A stretch of DNA of 41,905 bases, from assembly GCA_905250885.1 (NCBI GenBank), contig CAJNOQ010000754.1, forward strand, positions 1-41,905, in the 5' to 3' direction. Positions within the stretch are counted from its first letter, which is position 1; every line of letters starts with the position of its first letter. The DNA is from Didymodactylos carnosus. Taxonomy: Eukaryota; Rotifera; Eurotatoria; Philodinida; Philodinidae. The notes beneath the pieces are model-generated. The model did not search any database. It saw only the letters and a program-made list of their open reading frames with translations, and was not told the DNA's origin. Shown piece after piece: positions 24,886 to 34,492 of this stretch. A program made the position numbers and the translations under genes.

Positions 24886-25303
24886 AAAAAGGTTTATTAC
24901 GAAGCTTAAAAGGATATAGAAAAGTGCAGCCATTTCTAAACCCTTTTAGGTTTCGTAGAAGACAAGATGTAGTACGAAACCGTTTTAAATGCGTTGAAAC
25001 GATTGATCAGTGCATTTGCTTATTTCGTTATGTTTTTTCCTTATGATTTTTTCTCGAAAGATCAAAAATTACAGAAGTTTCAGGTATTTTTTGGGCTCAG
25101 TTTTCACCGCCCTATAAAATGAAAACACGCCTAAGCAGCTGAAATGGTCCACTTACTCAGAAAAAATTTTTTTTAGAAAAGAACTGCTAGAATTTATACA
25201 CTTAAACGGTTTCGTACTGTGTCATGTCTTCTACGAAACCTAAAAGGGTTTAGAAATGGTTGCACTTCTCTGTACCCTTTTAAGTTTCGTAATAAACCTT
25301 TTT
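24886..25303. repeat. Inverted repeat (~100-bp arms) interrupting the LINE
   Basis: The segment 24886-24985 (containing AAAGGTTTATTACGAAG and CCCTTTTAGGTTTCGTAGAA) recurs in reverse complement at 25204-25303. The ~220-bp spacer has no LINE similarity that I can see. The repeat sits between the RT fragment and the inverted LINE copy, so it marks an insertion or rearrangement junction. Confidence 0.8.
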
Positions 25304-25324
25304 TGATACAAAATTTACTACTGA

Positions 25325-25971
25325 TGATACTGATGATTGTTCTGAGGTAACGCATATAGTAAGAGTGAAGCTTTTGTTCGTCAGTCATTGTGAGCGCCCA
25401 AGTCTCACTTCCATATAGCACGACAAGACGCAAGCCCGAAATATCCTAATTTTGCTTCGACGGAAACAGTTTTTCTATACCACACCACATTCCGAAGCAT
25501 GCTGAACGCTACTGAGGGCTTGGTGATTCTTGACCTTTTTTGATCACAGAAATTTGGCTTGACCATGCGTATCAAGAAAACTGTTATCATGCCCATTAAA
25601 CAACTGAAGGAAACACTAGATACTAGAATTAAAACCGCCGAAGAGGTTGATGGTGTCCCTTTCGATCTTGTTATTCGAAATGATAGAATCAAGAAAGTGG
25701 AAAAGTTTACATATCTGGATGGGCTACTTGCAAGGGACTGTTCGCAAGAGGAAGAGATAAAGACGAGAATCACCAAGCCCTCAGTAGCGTTCAGCATGCT
25801 TCGGAATGTGGTGTGGTATAGAAAAACTGTTTCCGTCGAAGCAAAATTAGGATATTTCGGGCTTGCGTCCTGTCGTGCTATATGGAAGTGAGACTTGGGC
25901 GCTCACAATGACTGACGAACAAAAGCTTCACACTTTCTATATGCGTTACCTCAGAACAATCATCAGTATCA
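25325..25971. repeat. Head-to-head inverted duplication of a LINE segment
   Basis: The arm 25325-25531 reads on the minus strand as the same LINE segment that is read on the plus strand at 25766-25971. Both encode the peptide VVLYGSETWALTMTDEQKLH followed by MRYLRTIIS, and part of ITKPSVAFSMLRNVVWYRKT. The arms are about 207 bp, nearly identical, and separated by a 234-bp loop that holds the preceding plus-strand LINE sequence. A transcript through it would form a long hairpin. Confidence 0.9.
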
Positions 25972-26612
25972 AATTAGGATACAGAATGTCAAATGATCTG
26001 ATTCTGGATTTAACTGGCCTACCATCTGTGGAAAACATCATGAGGAGGAATAGGTTGCGTTAGTTTGGACATGTATACAAGACGAATGATGAAACGATCC
26101 CAAAAAGGTGATGTTCTCGTACTTTGAGAATACTCAACGCCCCTAGTATGGAGTGAAAAAACGGTGGTATGAGAAGATCTTGGATGATCTGGAGAAATTA
26201 GGGATTCACAACTGGAGAAGAAGCGCAAAGAACAAAGATTTATGGAGACAGTTAATCAACAAGCACACCCATCAAAAACTCATTGACCAACATTTGAATA
26301 AGATCATCGAGCAGTACAAAGAAAAAGCGGAGAAAAGGCGAACAGAAGAGAGGAAATGTTCAGGAATACTTGACACGTCAGCTGCTCAATCGATTGTCAT
26401 TCCCAGTACCAAGTGTATGTCCTAAATGTGAACGAACATGCAAAAACGAACAAGGTGTCATAATTCAAAAACAGAAAATCACTGAGTTGTTGAACAAAAA
26501 TGCCAGTGGTACGTACGATTGTCCAGTATGCGCAAGGTCATTCAAACCTCAGGACATCACCGATCATGTTAGGTTATGCGAGAAGAAGTGGTACAAGGAT
26601 AATGCTTTTTAA
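25540..26612 (+). pseudogene. Non-LTR retrotransposon 3' part: RT thumb and C-terminal zinc finger
   Basis: Successive frames encode the C-terminal half of a LINE ORF2. FGLTMRIKKTVIM is the RT palm end; VEKFTYLDGLL and RITKPSVAFSMLRN.VWY the thumb; VVLYGSETWALT and YMRYLRTII follow; then RLR.FGHVYKTND, KKRWYEKILDDL.KLGIHNW, AKNKDLWRQLI and a cysteine/histidine region (CPKCERTC..., CPVCARSFK...H...C). The frame is broken by an in-frame stop near 26061 and by frameshifts around 26105 and 26370, so it is defunct. A terminal CCHC-like finger after such a region is usual in LINEs that end with an RT and zinc finger. Confidence 0.85.
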
Positions 26613-28168
26613 GGTGGAACGTATCATACGACAACTATGGAATTGACGAAAAAGCTGGTCTATGATACTTCATGATTATAACTAGTGTCACTTTAATCCA
26701 GCTCTAGTGGCTCGGAGATGTTAATCTGAACCTGATTTTTAGTGCTGTGTGACCTACGACAAACGAACTTTCATCAACCACCGAATTGAACACTTTTATA
26801 CCGTCTTGGTGTACTCAAAAGTTCTGCTTTTGGTTTGTTTGTTTTTTGGTTTTGTTTTTCGTTTATCAAAACCCTATTTTTGTGATCTTCACCGTACGTC
26901 CTCTGGGTACTGGGATCATTAACTAACTAGCTTTTTAAACAAATGCGCTTTTAGAGCACAGAAATTAGCGCGAAATCTACTGCATAACAAATACGTCGAT
27001 GTTTTTCGGGATGTTGTATATACGAAAATGAGCGTCCAGATTGGATAAGAATTTGTTGTGATGACATTGTTTATAAAAATTCTGAGACAGCGCTGACCAT
27101 TTTTAGAGAGTAAATGGGAAGTAAGTCAAGTGTGATGTTTTTGAAAGTTACACATGTATGCAGATTATACAAAATCGACTGACTCTATGTACGTTGAACA
27201 AAAGGAGTCAAATACGTAGGCGCTTCTCGTCTAGTTATTTTACCATGTAAAGTTCACTTGAGATTATCATAAAGTTTGTGAATACTCAATCATCCCAAGA
27301 TTTCTATAACTCTCTCCGTACTGGTCAAGTGATGGACGTCAGAGACTAGAAGAGCCTTTCTATACGGCAACAACATGACAGACGTCAATGATATTTAGTT
27401 GTTCACGAATACATAATATCTGTCCAGTGCAACATTGCCAGAATCATCATACACTAATTTACTTACTTATTAAGTTAGTATTTTGAAACGCAGGTACTGG
27501 TGATGTGTTAGGTTGCCAGGTGTTGTATTAAACGAGTTTCTACTAGTGTCTATTCCCACAGATTAAATATTACTAATACAGAGCATTAATTAGTGTGAGT
27601 AGAATGGCCAATAGTTAAAAGTTAGACTCAAGAGGATAGATGTTATAATTTGAACAAAAACGTACAACTCGTGAAAGTTGATAAGCTATATTTGATGCAG
27701 AGTTGCTATTGCTATCAATTCTGCAATATAAACGTTTTTTTCAAAAATGAAGCGAAAATTGTTAAAATTCGTTATGATTCATCTAATTGTCGTTGATATA
27801 CGTCAACGTAAATAAAACTCTTCTAAATCAAAAGGCTTTTACATAGATTAATTTCAAATCAGAAGATGGTAGGTGACTTATATGTGGAAATTCTGAATAC
27901 ATCATGAACTTTCGGCTTATTTCTCATGTGCTTATTTAAGTCATGTAATTGATAAGAATTGAAAAAGTATGAGTAATAAACACATGCGTTGCTACTGCAA
28001 CGGAAGCTCTGCTGACACAGAAAAATACTAACTTTTCAAATACATAAATATTTCTTACACAACCTAACAAGCATTTATACATCACTACTTTTAGAAACAA
28101 CTACTTTATACGCTAACAGTTGAACTGGTGTACATTCCTTTTCGCAAGATAACAAATTATTAACTAAT
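26613..28168. other. Spacer between LINE remnant and RING-YEATS gene
   Basis: No gene recognised. The first part may be the 3' tail of the LINE. It contains a T-rich TTTGTTTG run near 26830-26865. The final ~150 bp upstream of 28169 should contain the promoter of the RING-YEATS gene, but no TATA box or other element stands out. Confidence 0.5.
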
Positions 28169-28885
28169 ATGGCTTCTACAGACAATCAAGATAATGTACT
28201 AGATAATAGTACTGATGATCGAAACACAAAATTAGAAAAGGTATACAAAATATTTGATGAACTTTGCCAATGTCCAATATGTTTGAAATTATTAGTTGAA
28301 CCCATAACAACAATATGCGGTCACAATTACTGCTTATCATGTTTAAAACATTTATTAGCATCATCAAACTTGGAAAAAACCTGTCCTTTGTGTCGAGAAA
28401 ACTTATCTTACTTAAAAAATTCTCGAATAACAATAAATTTTATTTTACGAAATTTGTTAGAAACACGTTATGAAAATCAATATTTGGAACGAATAGCAGA
28501 AATAAAACAAGATGTTCTAGATAACAAAGATAAAATAAGTGTAATTAAAAGATTGTTAATTGGAAATTATCATGCAACAATTAATACTGGTTATGAAATT
28601 GGTGCCCATCGTTGGACGTTGTTTATTCGTTTTGCCGATGATGAGAATGATATGGATATTGGTACATATATCAAAGAAATTATCATTAGTGATCCTGCTA
28701 CACAAGAACATGTTTTAGATGCACCGCCCTATCGTTATACGATGACTGGATTACAATCTCGTACCATTTGCCTAAATATTGAGTTTCACTCGAGATTTCA
28801 TAAAGCAAATTTACGTACAGATTGGAATTTATGTTTTACAGGAATTGGAAATCAAAAATCGATTGAGTTAGAATTTATCAATTAG
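28169..28885 (+). CDS. RING-HC finger fused to YEATS-like domain (putative E3 ligase)
   Basis: A single uninterrupted frame of 238 aa. Residues 35-75 form a C3HC4 RING-HC finger with all eight ligands (Cys35, Cys38, Cys50, His52, Cys55, Cys58, Cys72, Cys75), in the TRIM-like spacing CPIC...CGHNYCLSC...CPLC, so it should bind an E2 and act as a ubiquitin ligase. A helical linker (about 85-128) follows. Residues 130-238 match the YEATS fold pattern: a first strand, then AHRWTLFIR (compare HxWxVFVR), acidic DDENDMDIGTYIKEIII, DAPPYRYTMTG (compare PPYxxTExG), and a closing strand region with DWNLCFTGIG. YEATS domains normally read acylated lysines on histones. The usual LHxSF and G(Y/W)G pocket motifs are not seen here (ISDPATQ and GLQSR instead), so binding to acyl-lysine is doubtful. 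It is intronless in an intron-rich neighbourhood. RING confidence is very high, YEATS moderate to high. Confidence 0.88.
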   Translation: MASTDNQDNVLDNSTDDRNTKLEKVYKIFDELCQCPICLKLLVEPITTICGHNYCLSCLKHLLASSNLEKTCPLCRENLSYLKNSRITINFILRNLLETRYENQYLERIAEIKQDVLDNKDKISVIKRLLIGNYHATINTGYEIGAHRWTLFIRFADDENDMDIGTYIKEIIISDPATQEHVLDAPPYRYTMTGLQSRTICLNIEFHSRFHKANLRTDWNLCFTGIGNQKSIELEFIN

Positions 28886-28921
28886 TGACTCGAGTTTTCT
28901 TATAATAAAAGTTTTTTCTAC

Positions 28922-28927
28922 AATAAA
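28922..28927 (+). terminator. Polyadenylation signal AATAAA of the RING-YEATS gene
   Basis: A canonical AATAAA hexamer lies 37 bp after the stop codon at 28883-28885, preceded by another AT-rich ATAATAAAAG. Position and spacing suit the 3' end of a compact gene. Confidence 0.6.
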
Positions 28928-29286
28928 TTATATTTATGATCGCAGTAGACAAATCAGTCCATTTCATTTCATTCATCATTAACGGTCGGATGATAGACAA
29001 TAAATGATGCTTGTTTAACTGACCGTTTCTTCACAATTAAGTGCCTGTTAAAACCCCATTGTTAGCCTCTTAGGTAACAGGCTGTTCATGTGCTATTAAA
29101 TGTCAGTTGTTTTTGACCCGGAAAAGCGCTGATGGCGTATGATTAAAAGTAGTGTGTACAGAGAAGAAGCAAGCATATCACCGGAACGAAAACAATAAAG
29201 TTGGTTTTGAGTTGCTGAAAAGTGCTTTTTCGTATTCAGCACACTTGAGAACCCCGAAGATTATCTATTTTTGGCGAGGTTTACTT

Positions 29287-29379
29287 CCAAAAAGTTAGGA
29301 AAAATTTTTAAACTAATATTATTTTCCCATGGAATGTTTTTTGTACCATTTTATTTCAAAATTTTTCCTGACTTTTTGG
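29287..29379. repeat. Short inverted repeat
   Basis: CCAAAAAGTTAGGAAAAATT at 29287 is matched by its near-perfect reverse complement ending at 29379 (one mismatch in the first 20). The 47-bp centre is unique. It lies inside an open frame (29271-29564) which I regard as non-coding. Confidence 0.75.
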
Positions 29380-29587
29380 AAGTATGTGTCAATTTCCGCT
29401 ATCGGATAAAACAAAAAAATGAACTCGTGTGTGATCCATCCCATAAGGATCAATTGCTGAATAATTATTTTACAGATGTTTATACCAGAGCTTCGTATGG
29501 ACTCAAAATTATAAGTACAGTCCGAGTCCATGAAAAACAGTTTTTTTCAGCTCATGGATTCTAAAAAAAGGTGCCCAAGTCCGGTCC

Positions 29588-30383
29588 ACAATACAAAAAC
29601 AACATGTTTTTTTACTGATGATTCCTCGATGCAAGGCAATCCAAAGGTTTTTTTTTACACCCGAGCTGAACTGTACTGGAAAAAAATCTTTGGTCTATAG
29701 TAAATCTTAATAGTCTATTTTTTCATTTAATAATTGTTTCTGATGCAGTTTTTCACACTCTTTCTAACGGTATATTTAGAATTGGGTTTTGATCAAGTTT
29801 AACGGTCACACAGCGCGTTTTAAATGAACTTCATGATGGTATCTGTAATTTTCAATTTGTGACCTTTAAAGAGCACTTTTTTTAACAATTTTTTTTCATT
29901 AGAAACCTGAGACTTCGCTCTTTTGAATGGAATATTTGAAAGATCCATCGCTACTTGACGAGAATGTCGTGACAAATGTCAATAATCATAGAGAAAAGAA
30001 AGTGTCCGAATACCTTTTCGTTCCAGAGGTCGACTAAGTGTAAAAGAAGACTTATTATAGACTCATCTAAGATTGTTAACATTTTTTGAAGTGGACAGAA
30101 ATGTAGAGCAGACTTTGCTCCATCTAACAGTAAACAAATAATTTTCTTATCTCTTTTATATTAAGAAATAATAAGCTCGCAAGGAAAACTTCTTACAGTG
30201 TCTGAATATTTCTTACACCCACTGTACACAATACGAAAATAACATGTTTTTTTGCTGATTATCTCTCAATTCAAAGGAATTCAAAGGGTTTTTTTCTAGT
30301 ACAGTCCAGTCCGAGTCTAGAAAAACACCTTTGGATTGCCTTGAATTGAGGAATAATCAGTAAAAAAACGTGTTATTTTTGTA
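29588..30383. repeat. Three copies of a ~65-bp repeat, two facing each other
   Basis: A segment carrying AACATGTTTTTTTACTGAT, then CAAGGCAATCCAAAGG, occurs on + at about 29588-29660, again on + at about 30226-30297, and in reverse complement at about 30318-30383. The last two face each other over a ~20-bp gap, forming a hairpin. Each is followed by a T-rich tract. This looks like the terminal repeat of a small DNA transposon family. Confidence 0.7.
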
Positions 30384-30393
30384 CCGACAGCAA

Positions 30394-30830
30394 CCGCTTG
30401 AAAAAGCAATTTTTGAAATATTTTGTACGATGGACATTGAGATATATCCTTATGAGATACACCATTGGATAGAGCTCGACGAGATCTGTCTGATAGACTG
30501 ACTCTTGATCTCATTTGGCAGAGGTTAGAGAGCGAATATTTCCTAGATACAGTGTCGGAAACCGCTTGAAAAACTAGTTTTTGAAATATATTGTACGATG
30601 GACATTGAGATGTATCCTTGTGAGATACACCATTAGATAGAGCTCGGCGGAGCCTATCTGATGAACTATTGATATCATTTGGCACAGACATAAGAGCGAA
30701 TATTTTCGAGAAATACTGCCAGAAGCCGCTTGAAAAACCAGTTTTGAAATATTTTGTACGTTGGACATTGAGATGTATTCATCATACAATATATTTCAAA
30801 AACTGTTTTTTCAAGCGGTTTCCGACACTG
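30394..30830. repeat. Tandem ~165-bp repeats with inverted terminal part
   Basis: Units start CCGCTTGAAAAA at 30394, 30562 and 30726 (spacing 168 and 164). Units 1 and 2 share GTACGATGGACATTGAGAT, GAGATACACCATT and GATAGAGCTCG; unit 3 is truncated near 30783. There 30784-30830 is the reverse complement of 30550-30596, so the array ends in an inverted half-unit. A 124-codon minus-strand frame across units 1-2 carries an internal peptide duplication (ALSNGVSHKD and SQCPSY), which simply reflects the DNA repeat. Confidence 0.85.
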
Positions 30831-31124
30831 GACATTCATTATTATATAATATGATCTTGCTTCTGTCAAAACAATAAATTTTGATGGAGAAAATGGCGAA
30901 ATAGCTTCATTTTGGGCAGATTCGTCAATTTTTCGACTTTTGATGGTCTCCAAAAACCATGTTCCACACGACGTTTTTAAAAACAAATATCATAGATATA
31001 CACAACTCGGCAAGCTCTACAAGACCTACTATGTTATTTCTCGGCAGATTTTCAAAAAGTATAAAGTGGCCGGTGCTGTGTAGAAGCACCCTAACAGTAA
31101 TAGTATTTTACGAAAATCCATCAT

Positions 31125-31745
31125 TCCGACTACTATTTTGAATCTAAAATTTTTCTGAATATGAGATATAGTTCAGATTTTTCTACTCATTCGAATGAGA
31201 TGTTGATCAAAAAATGTGAATGAAAATTGTCGATTTTATTCAAAAAAACTAAAAAATAGCAATTTTTTCAACTTTTCCGCAAGCTTTGGGGAAAAATTTT
31301 ATTTTCCCATAGAAAAAAACGTATTGAAGAAGAAAAAGGGTTTTCTATACTTAATTTGACTGAAAAATCGATTGGAAATAGTTTGACGACGAAAAAAATT
31401 GTTTACAGCATTTTCTGTGTTTCGGTCATTTGCAGCTCTGCCTATGGTGAGACCATTTTGATCCCGAGTTGCATCGATTTTGTCGTTTTTAAACAATGTG
31501 TCAGGTGCAGAATCGTTTACTCTATTAAAATACCAAAACTTTATTATGGATTTTCATTTGGTTCCTTCAAATATTCAGGTTTTTTCACTAAGACCTCAGT
31601 TTTTCAAAACCTCAAAATTTTAGTAAATGTTTTTTTACGACTACTATTTTAACTTTAAAATATTAAATTACAAATTTCGTTCAGTTTTGTGTGCTCTTTC
31701 GAATGAAATGTCGTTCAAAAAAATTGAACGAAAACTGACGGTTTT
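31125..31745 (+). repeat. Diverged direct repeat pair
   Basis: Segments 31125-31240 and 31636-31745 share the order CTACTATTTT, then TTCGAATGA.ATGT, TCAAAAAA, TGAA.GAAAA and a T-rich end. Similarity is moderate. They may be two copies of an old mobile element or an ancient duplication of about 510 bp. Confidence 0.45.
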
Positions 31746-31941
31746 AGCAGAAATTTCTGCTGCTATAAAAATATCTGCTATAAAATGTGTGGCGGGCAAA
31801 CGCGGGAGCGTCTTTTGATTTCCTTTTTTCAAATTATTTGAATTTTGTGTTCCATTTAGAGTAATATTATACAGGAACACAATTTTTGATTAGGAGATGG
31901 CGAAATGGTCAATATTGTCGATTTGTAGCATTTTTTTGTAT

Positions 31942-32563
31942 GTATCTTTGTGCTTTGCTCTTTTTTTAAGTATGTTTTTGTAATAATAAAAGTAAAACTT
32001 ATATTGTTGTTGAGAACTTCTCGTGAGTTAAAAGCCACCTAAATAATTAGAAGAGCTGAGATCTGCCTACTTTCCAGACAGCCACTTTTCGTGATCAAGT
32101 ATAATTGAATTAACTAAATTTCCAAGTCCGTAAAAAAGAAAAAGTAGTTGCATTTCACTTTTAGCTCGGATCGATTATTTTCTCGAGCTTTAACTTTCGG
32201 TTAATTTCAAAACTAATTGAGAATGTCTGAAACCATTTGGTTAAACGGACGTTGACAATGATGGTTGTTTTAATTTGTGTGATAAGCCGAATGTTGATAT
32301 AATTTTATCGGTTTTTCTATAAAGTCTTTTTATTTTTATCACACAAATTAAAACAACCATCATGATCTTTTTTACAGACTTGGAAATTTAGTTAATTCAA
32401 TTATACTTGATCACCAAAAGTGGCTGTCTGGAAAGTAGACAGATCTCAGCTCTTCTAATTATTTAGGTGGTTTTTAATTCACGAGAAGTTCTCAACAACA
32501 ATATAAATTTTACTTTTATTATTATAGAAACATACTTAAAGAAAGAGCAAAGCACAAAGATAC
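31942..32563. mobile_element. Fold-back element with 198-bp terminal inverted repeats
   Basis: The left arm 31942-32139 begins GTATCTTTGTGCTTTGCTC and passes through GAACTTCTCGTGAGTTAAAA to TCCAAGTCCGTAAAAAAGA. The right arm 32366-32563 is its reverse complement with few differences. Inside lies a second, perfect 28-nt inverted repeat: 32258-32285, beginning ATGATGGTTGTTTTAATTTG, and 32336-32363. There is no coding capacity. This nested palindrome suggests a non-autonomous fold-back DNA transposon whose copies are still similar, hence fairly recent. Confidence 0.85.
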
Positions 32564-32572
32564 AAAGATACA

Positions 32573-32760
32573 TATAGGATTAGGTCGGATTCCTACGATA
32601 GAATCCTATAAGAAATACCATACACACCTAGAACAGGAATCCTATCATCTCCTATCCTAGGATCATGTAAAATTTTATAGGATCCTATCATAAGAATACA
32701 AAACGTTCCCACATATCATAGGAGCCTGTACGATCTTGTAGGATCCTAGTAGGATTTATT
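32573..32760. repeat. TAGGATCCTA-motif patch
   Basis: About a dozen copies of AGGATCCTA, AATCCTAT or close variants occur over 190 bp directly after the fold-back element. The motif is self-complementary. It is a degenerate short-motif repeat and non-coding. Confidence 0.6.
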
Positions 32761-33122
32761 GACCTGGGATTCGCAAAAACAACGCCCTTTATACTGGACA
32801 GTGAATATCTCTGTACATGTAGTAGAGGCGAAAAAACTGAAAACAGGAGATGAAATTTCATCTTATTTTGGTTCAAACCCAGAACTTTCATCCAATGAAT
32901 TTGAGTCGAGCAAAAACGAAAAATTTCGGATTGGTCAATCCATTATGCGACGGTTAATATACAACGAGACTTCAATTTGACATTTTTGTGCAACAGTAAA
33001 GTCGGATATAGTGTGGGAACACCGCCACTCATATTCGAGAGTAAGTATGCACTTTGCTGTTCTCCTTCCTTTATGCTTCAAAGCCTCTCTTCATATGAGA
33101 CCAAGGATCCGAAGTCTTAGCA

Positions 33123-33431
33123 ATGCACATTTGTTCAGATGTGACAAAACTTCACTCGCTTGCAAATGAAGTGATTCTTGAAATCATCGAGTATTTGCAC
33201 GCTTATGATATTCTCCACTCATTCCTTCAACTAAACGATCGTTTCGATGGACTACTCGGCAATCTACAGTTTGATCTGAACTTTCATTGCATGACCAAAT
33301 CCAGACGTGACTTTATCTGCGAACGCTTTCCATCAACGGCACAAATTCGTTTTCTGTATCTGTCTAAATCATTAAAAGAGATTGGTAGTACAGCAAAAAG
33401 ACATGTGTTGTTTTATGTCTTCAGATCATAG
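33123..33431 (+). pseudogene. F-box protein fragment, cut off by a repeat
   Basis: The frame encodes an F-box-like start, LHSLANEVILEIIEYLHAYD then LQLNDRFDGLL, followed by the beginning of a downstream region (QIRFLYLSKSLKE). This resembles the large families of F-box proteins in rotifers and other invertebrates, which serve as substrate adaptors of SCF ubiquitin ligases and normally continue for several hundred residues. Here only about 92 residues look genuine: from about 33406 the DNA is a repeat also found at 38704, and the frame stops at 33431. No matching continuation is visible nearby. I therefore call it a truncated pseudogene, although the remaining start and F-box are intact. Confidence 0.65.
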
Positions 33432-33600
33432 ACAAAACACGGTTGCTAAGATATACAACCTTCTCATATATTTCACGTGAGTCAAATAAAAGGGAGATAA
33501 GAGTATTTTTTTTCTTCGAAATTATGTGTTACTAGCGAGAACCGTGTAGGTCACAGAATTTTACAAGTCTTTAATTAATCGAGTTTCTCAAGGCAAAAGA
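33406..33600 (+). repeat. Dispersed ~190-bp repeat leading into the minisatellite (copy 1)
   Basis: This segment is almost identical to 38704-38890, sharing CATAGACAAAACACGGTTGC, ATATTTCACGTGAGTCAAAT, GAACCGTGTAGGTCACAGAA and TTAATTAATCGAGTT. In both places the 43-bp minisatellite follows directly, so flank and satellite form one duplicated or mobile unit. Confidence 0.85.
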
Positions 33601-34258
33601 GGTAGGTCTTGTGACGAAACATACCGTTTCTCAAGAGAAAAGATGAAGTTATTGTGGAGAACCACGGGGTTTCGAGAGAGAAAAGGTGAAGTGTTTGTGA
33701 CGACTCATGGAGTTACTCAAGAGAATAGATGTAGATCTTGTGACGAAACATCGATCGCCTCAACAAAAAAAATGATGTTCTTGTGACGAAACGCCGAGTT
33801 TCTGAAGAGAAAAGATAAAGTTCTTGCGAAGAAACACCCAGTCTCTCAGGAGAAAATATAAAGTTCTTGTGGAGAAGCATAGTTTTTCGCAAGAGAAAAC
33901 ATGAAGTTCTTGTGACGAAACACCAAGTTTCTCAAGAGAAAGCAGGAAGTTCTTGTGAAAAAACATGGGGTTTCTCAGAAGAATAGATGAAGATCTTATG
34001 AAGAAGCATCCAGTCTCTCAAGAGAAAAGATAAAGGTTTTGTGAATAAACATGGAGTTTCTCGAAAGAAAAGAGGAAGGTCTTGTGAGGAAACTTCGACT
34101 TTCGAAGCTCTATGTTTCTTCACAATACCTTGCTCTTTTCTCTTGAGAAATCCCATGTTTCTTCCCAAGAACTTCATCATTACTCTTGAGACACTCGATA
34201 TTTTTTCACAACAATTTAATCTTTTCTCCTGAGAAACTAGATGTTTCTTCACAACAAC
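33590..34258. repeat. 43-bp minisatellite, block 1
   Basis: Tandem degenerate copies of a 43-bp unit, for example GAAGAAACACCCAGTCTCTC followed by AGGAGAAAATATAAAGTTCTTGTG in two steps; units near 33781, 33824 and 33867 are each exactly 43 bp apart. Roughly 15 units. Orientation is forward to about 34105, then reversed to 34258, the switch lying in the palindrome CTTCGACTTTCGAAG. As 43 is not a multiple of three, the frames across it change each unit and are non-coding. Confidence 0.9.
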
Positions 34259-34471
34259 TTTATACGCCTATTTCACTCGGACAGTGTCAGTGGCTGCGGC
34301 CAAGACGGCTAGAAACTTGACACTTGTATAAATATTTTGGTGCACTACACAAATATGGCAACCTAATAAAATGAGAAACTACTTTTTAAATCTATCCTAG
34401 CCTAGTAGGTTTCAATCTGTCTACCTTCTGAGGTCTACCTTCTGAGGCCAGACCTCGCGTCTTCGCATCTT
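34259..34471 (+). repeat. Direct repeat flanking minisatellite block 2 (copy 1)
   Basis: This ~200-bp non-satellite segment recurs at about 35657-35850, sharing CTATTTCACTCGGA, AGAAACTTGACACTTGTATA, GCAACCTAATAAAATGAGA and CCAGACCTCGC. The two copies bracket minisatellite block 2, which suggests a larger composite unit or a segmental duplication. Confidence 0.85.
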
Positions 34472-34492
34472 TGTTCTTTAAGTTCTTTAAGA

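Larger units (their letters stand above)
28886..33122. other. Repeat-rich gene-free region
   Basis: No intact gene is recognisable across these 4.2 kb. The content is repeats: a short inverted repeat at 29287-29379, a MITE-like family with copies in 29588-30383, tandem ~165-bp repeats at 30394-30830, a direct repeat pair at about 31125-31240 and 31636-31745, a fold-back element at 31942-32563 and a TAGGATCCTA-rich patch at 32573-32760. Open frames of 60-124 codons here follow those repeats. Confidence 0.65.

Noticed and set aside
29271-29564. 97-codon plus-strand frame
   Set aside because: It spans a short inverted repeat and T/A-rich sequence; no domain.
30317-30691. 124-codon minus-strand frame with internally repeated peptide
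   Set aside because: The peptide repeat only mirrors the 168-bp DNA repeat; unit 2 to 3 spacing (164) would break the frame.
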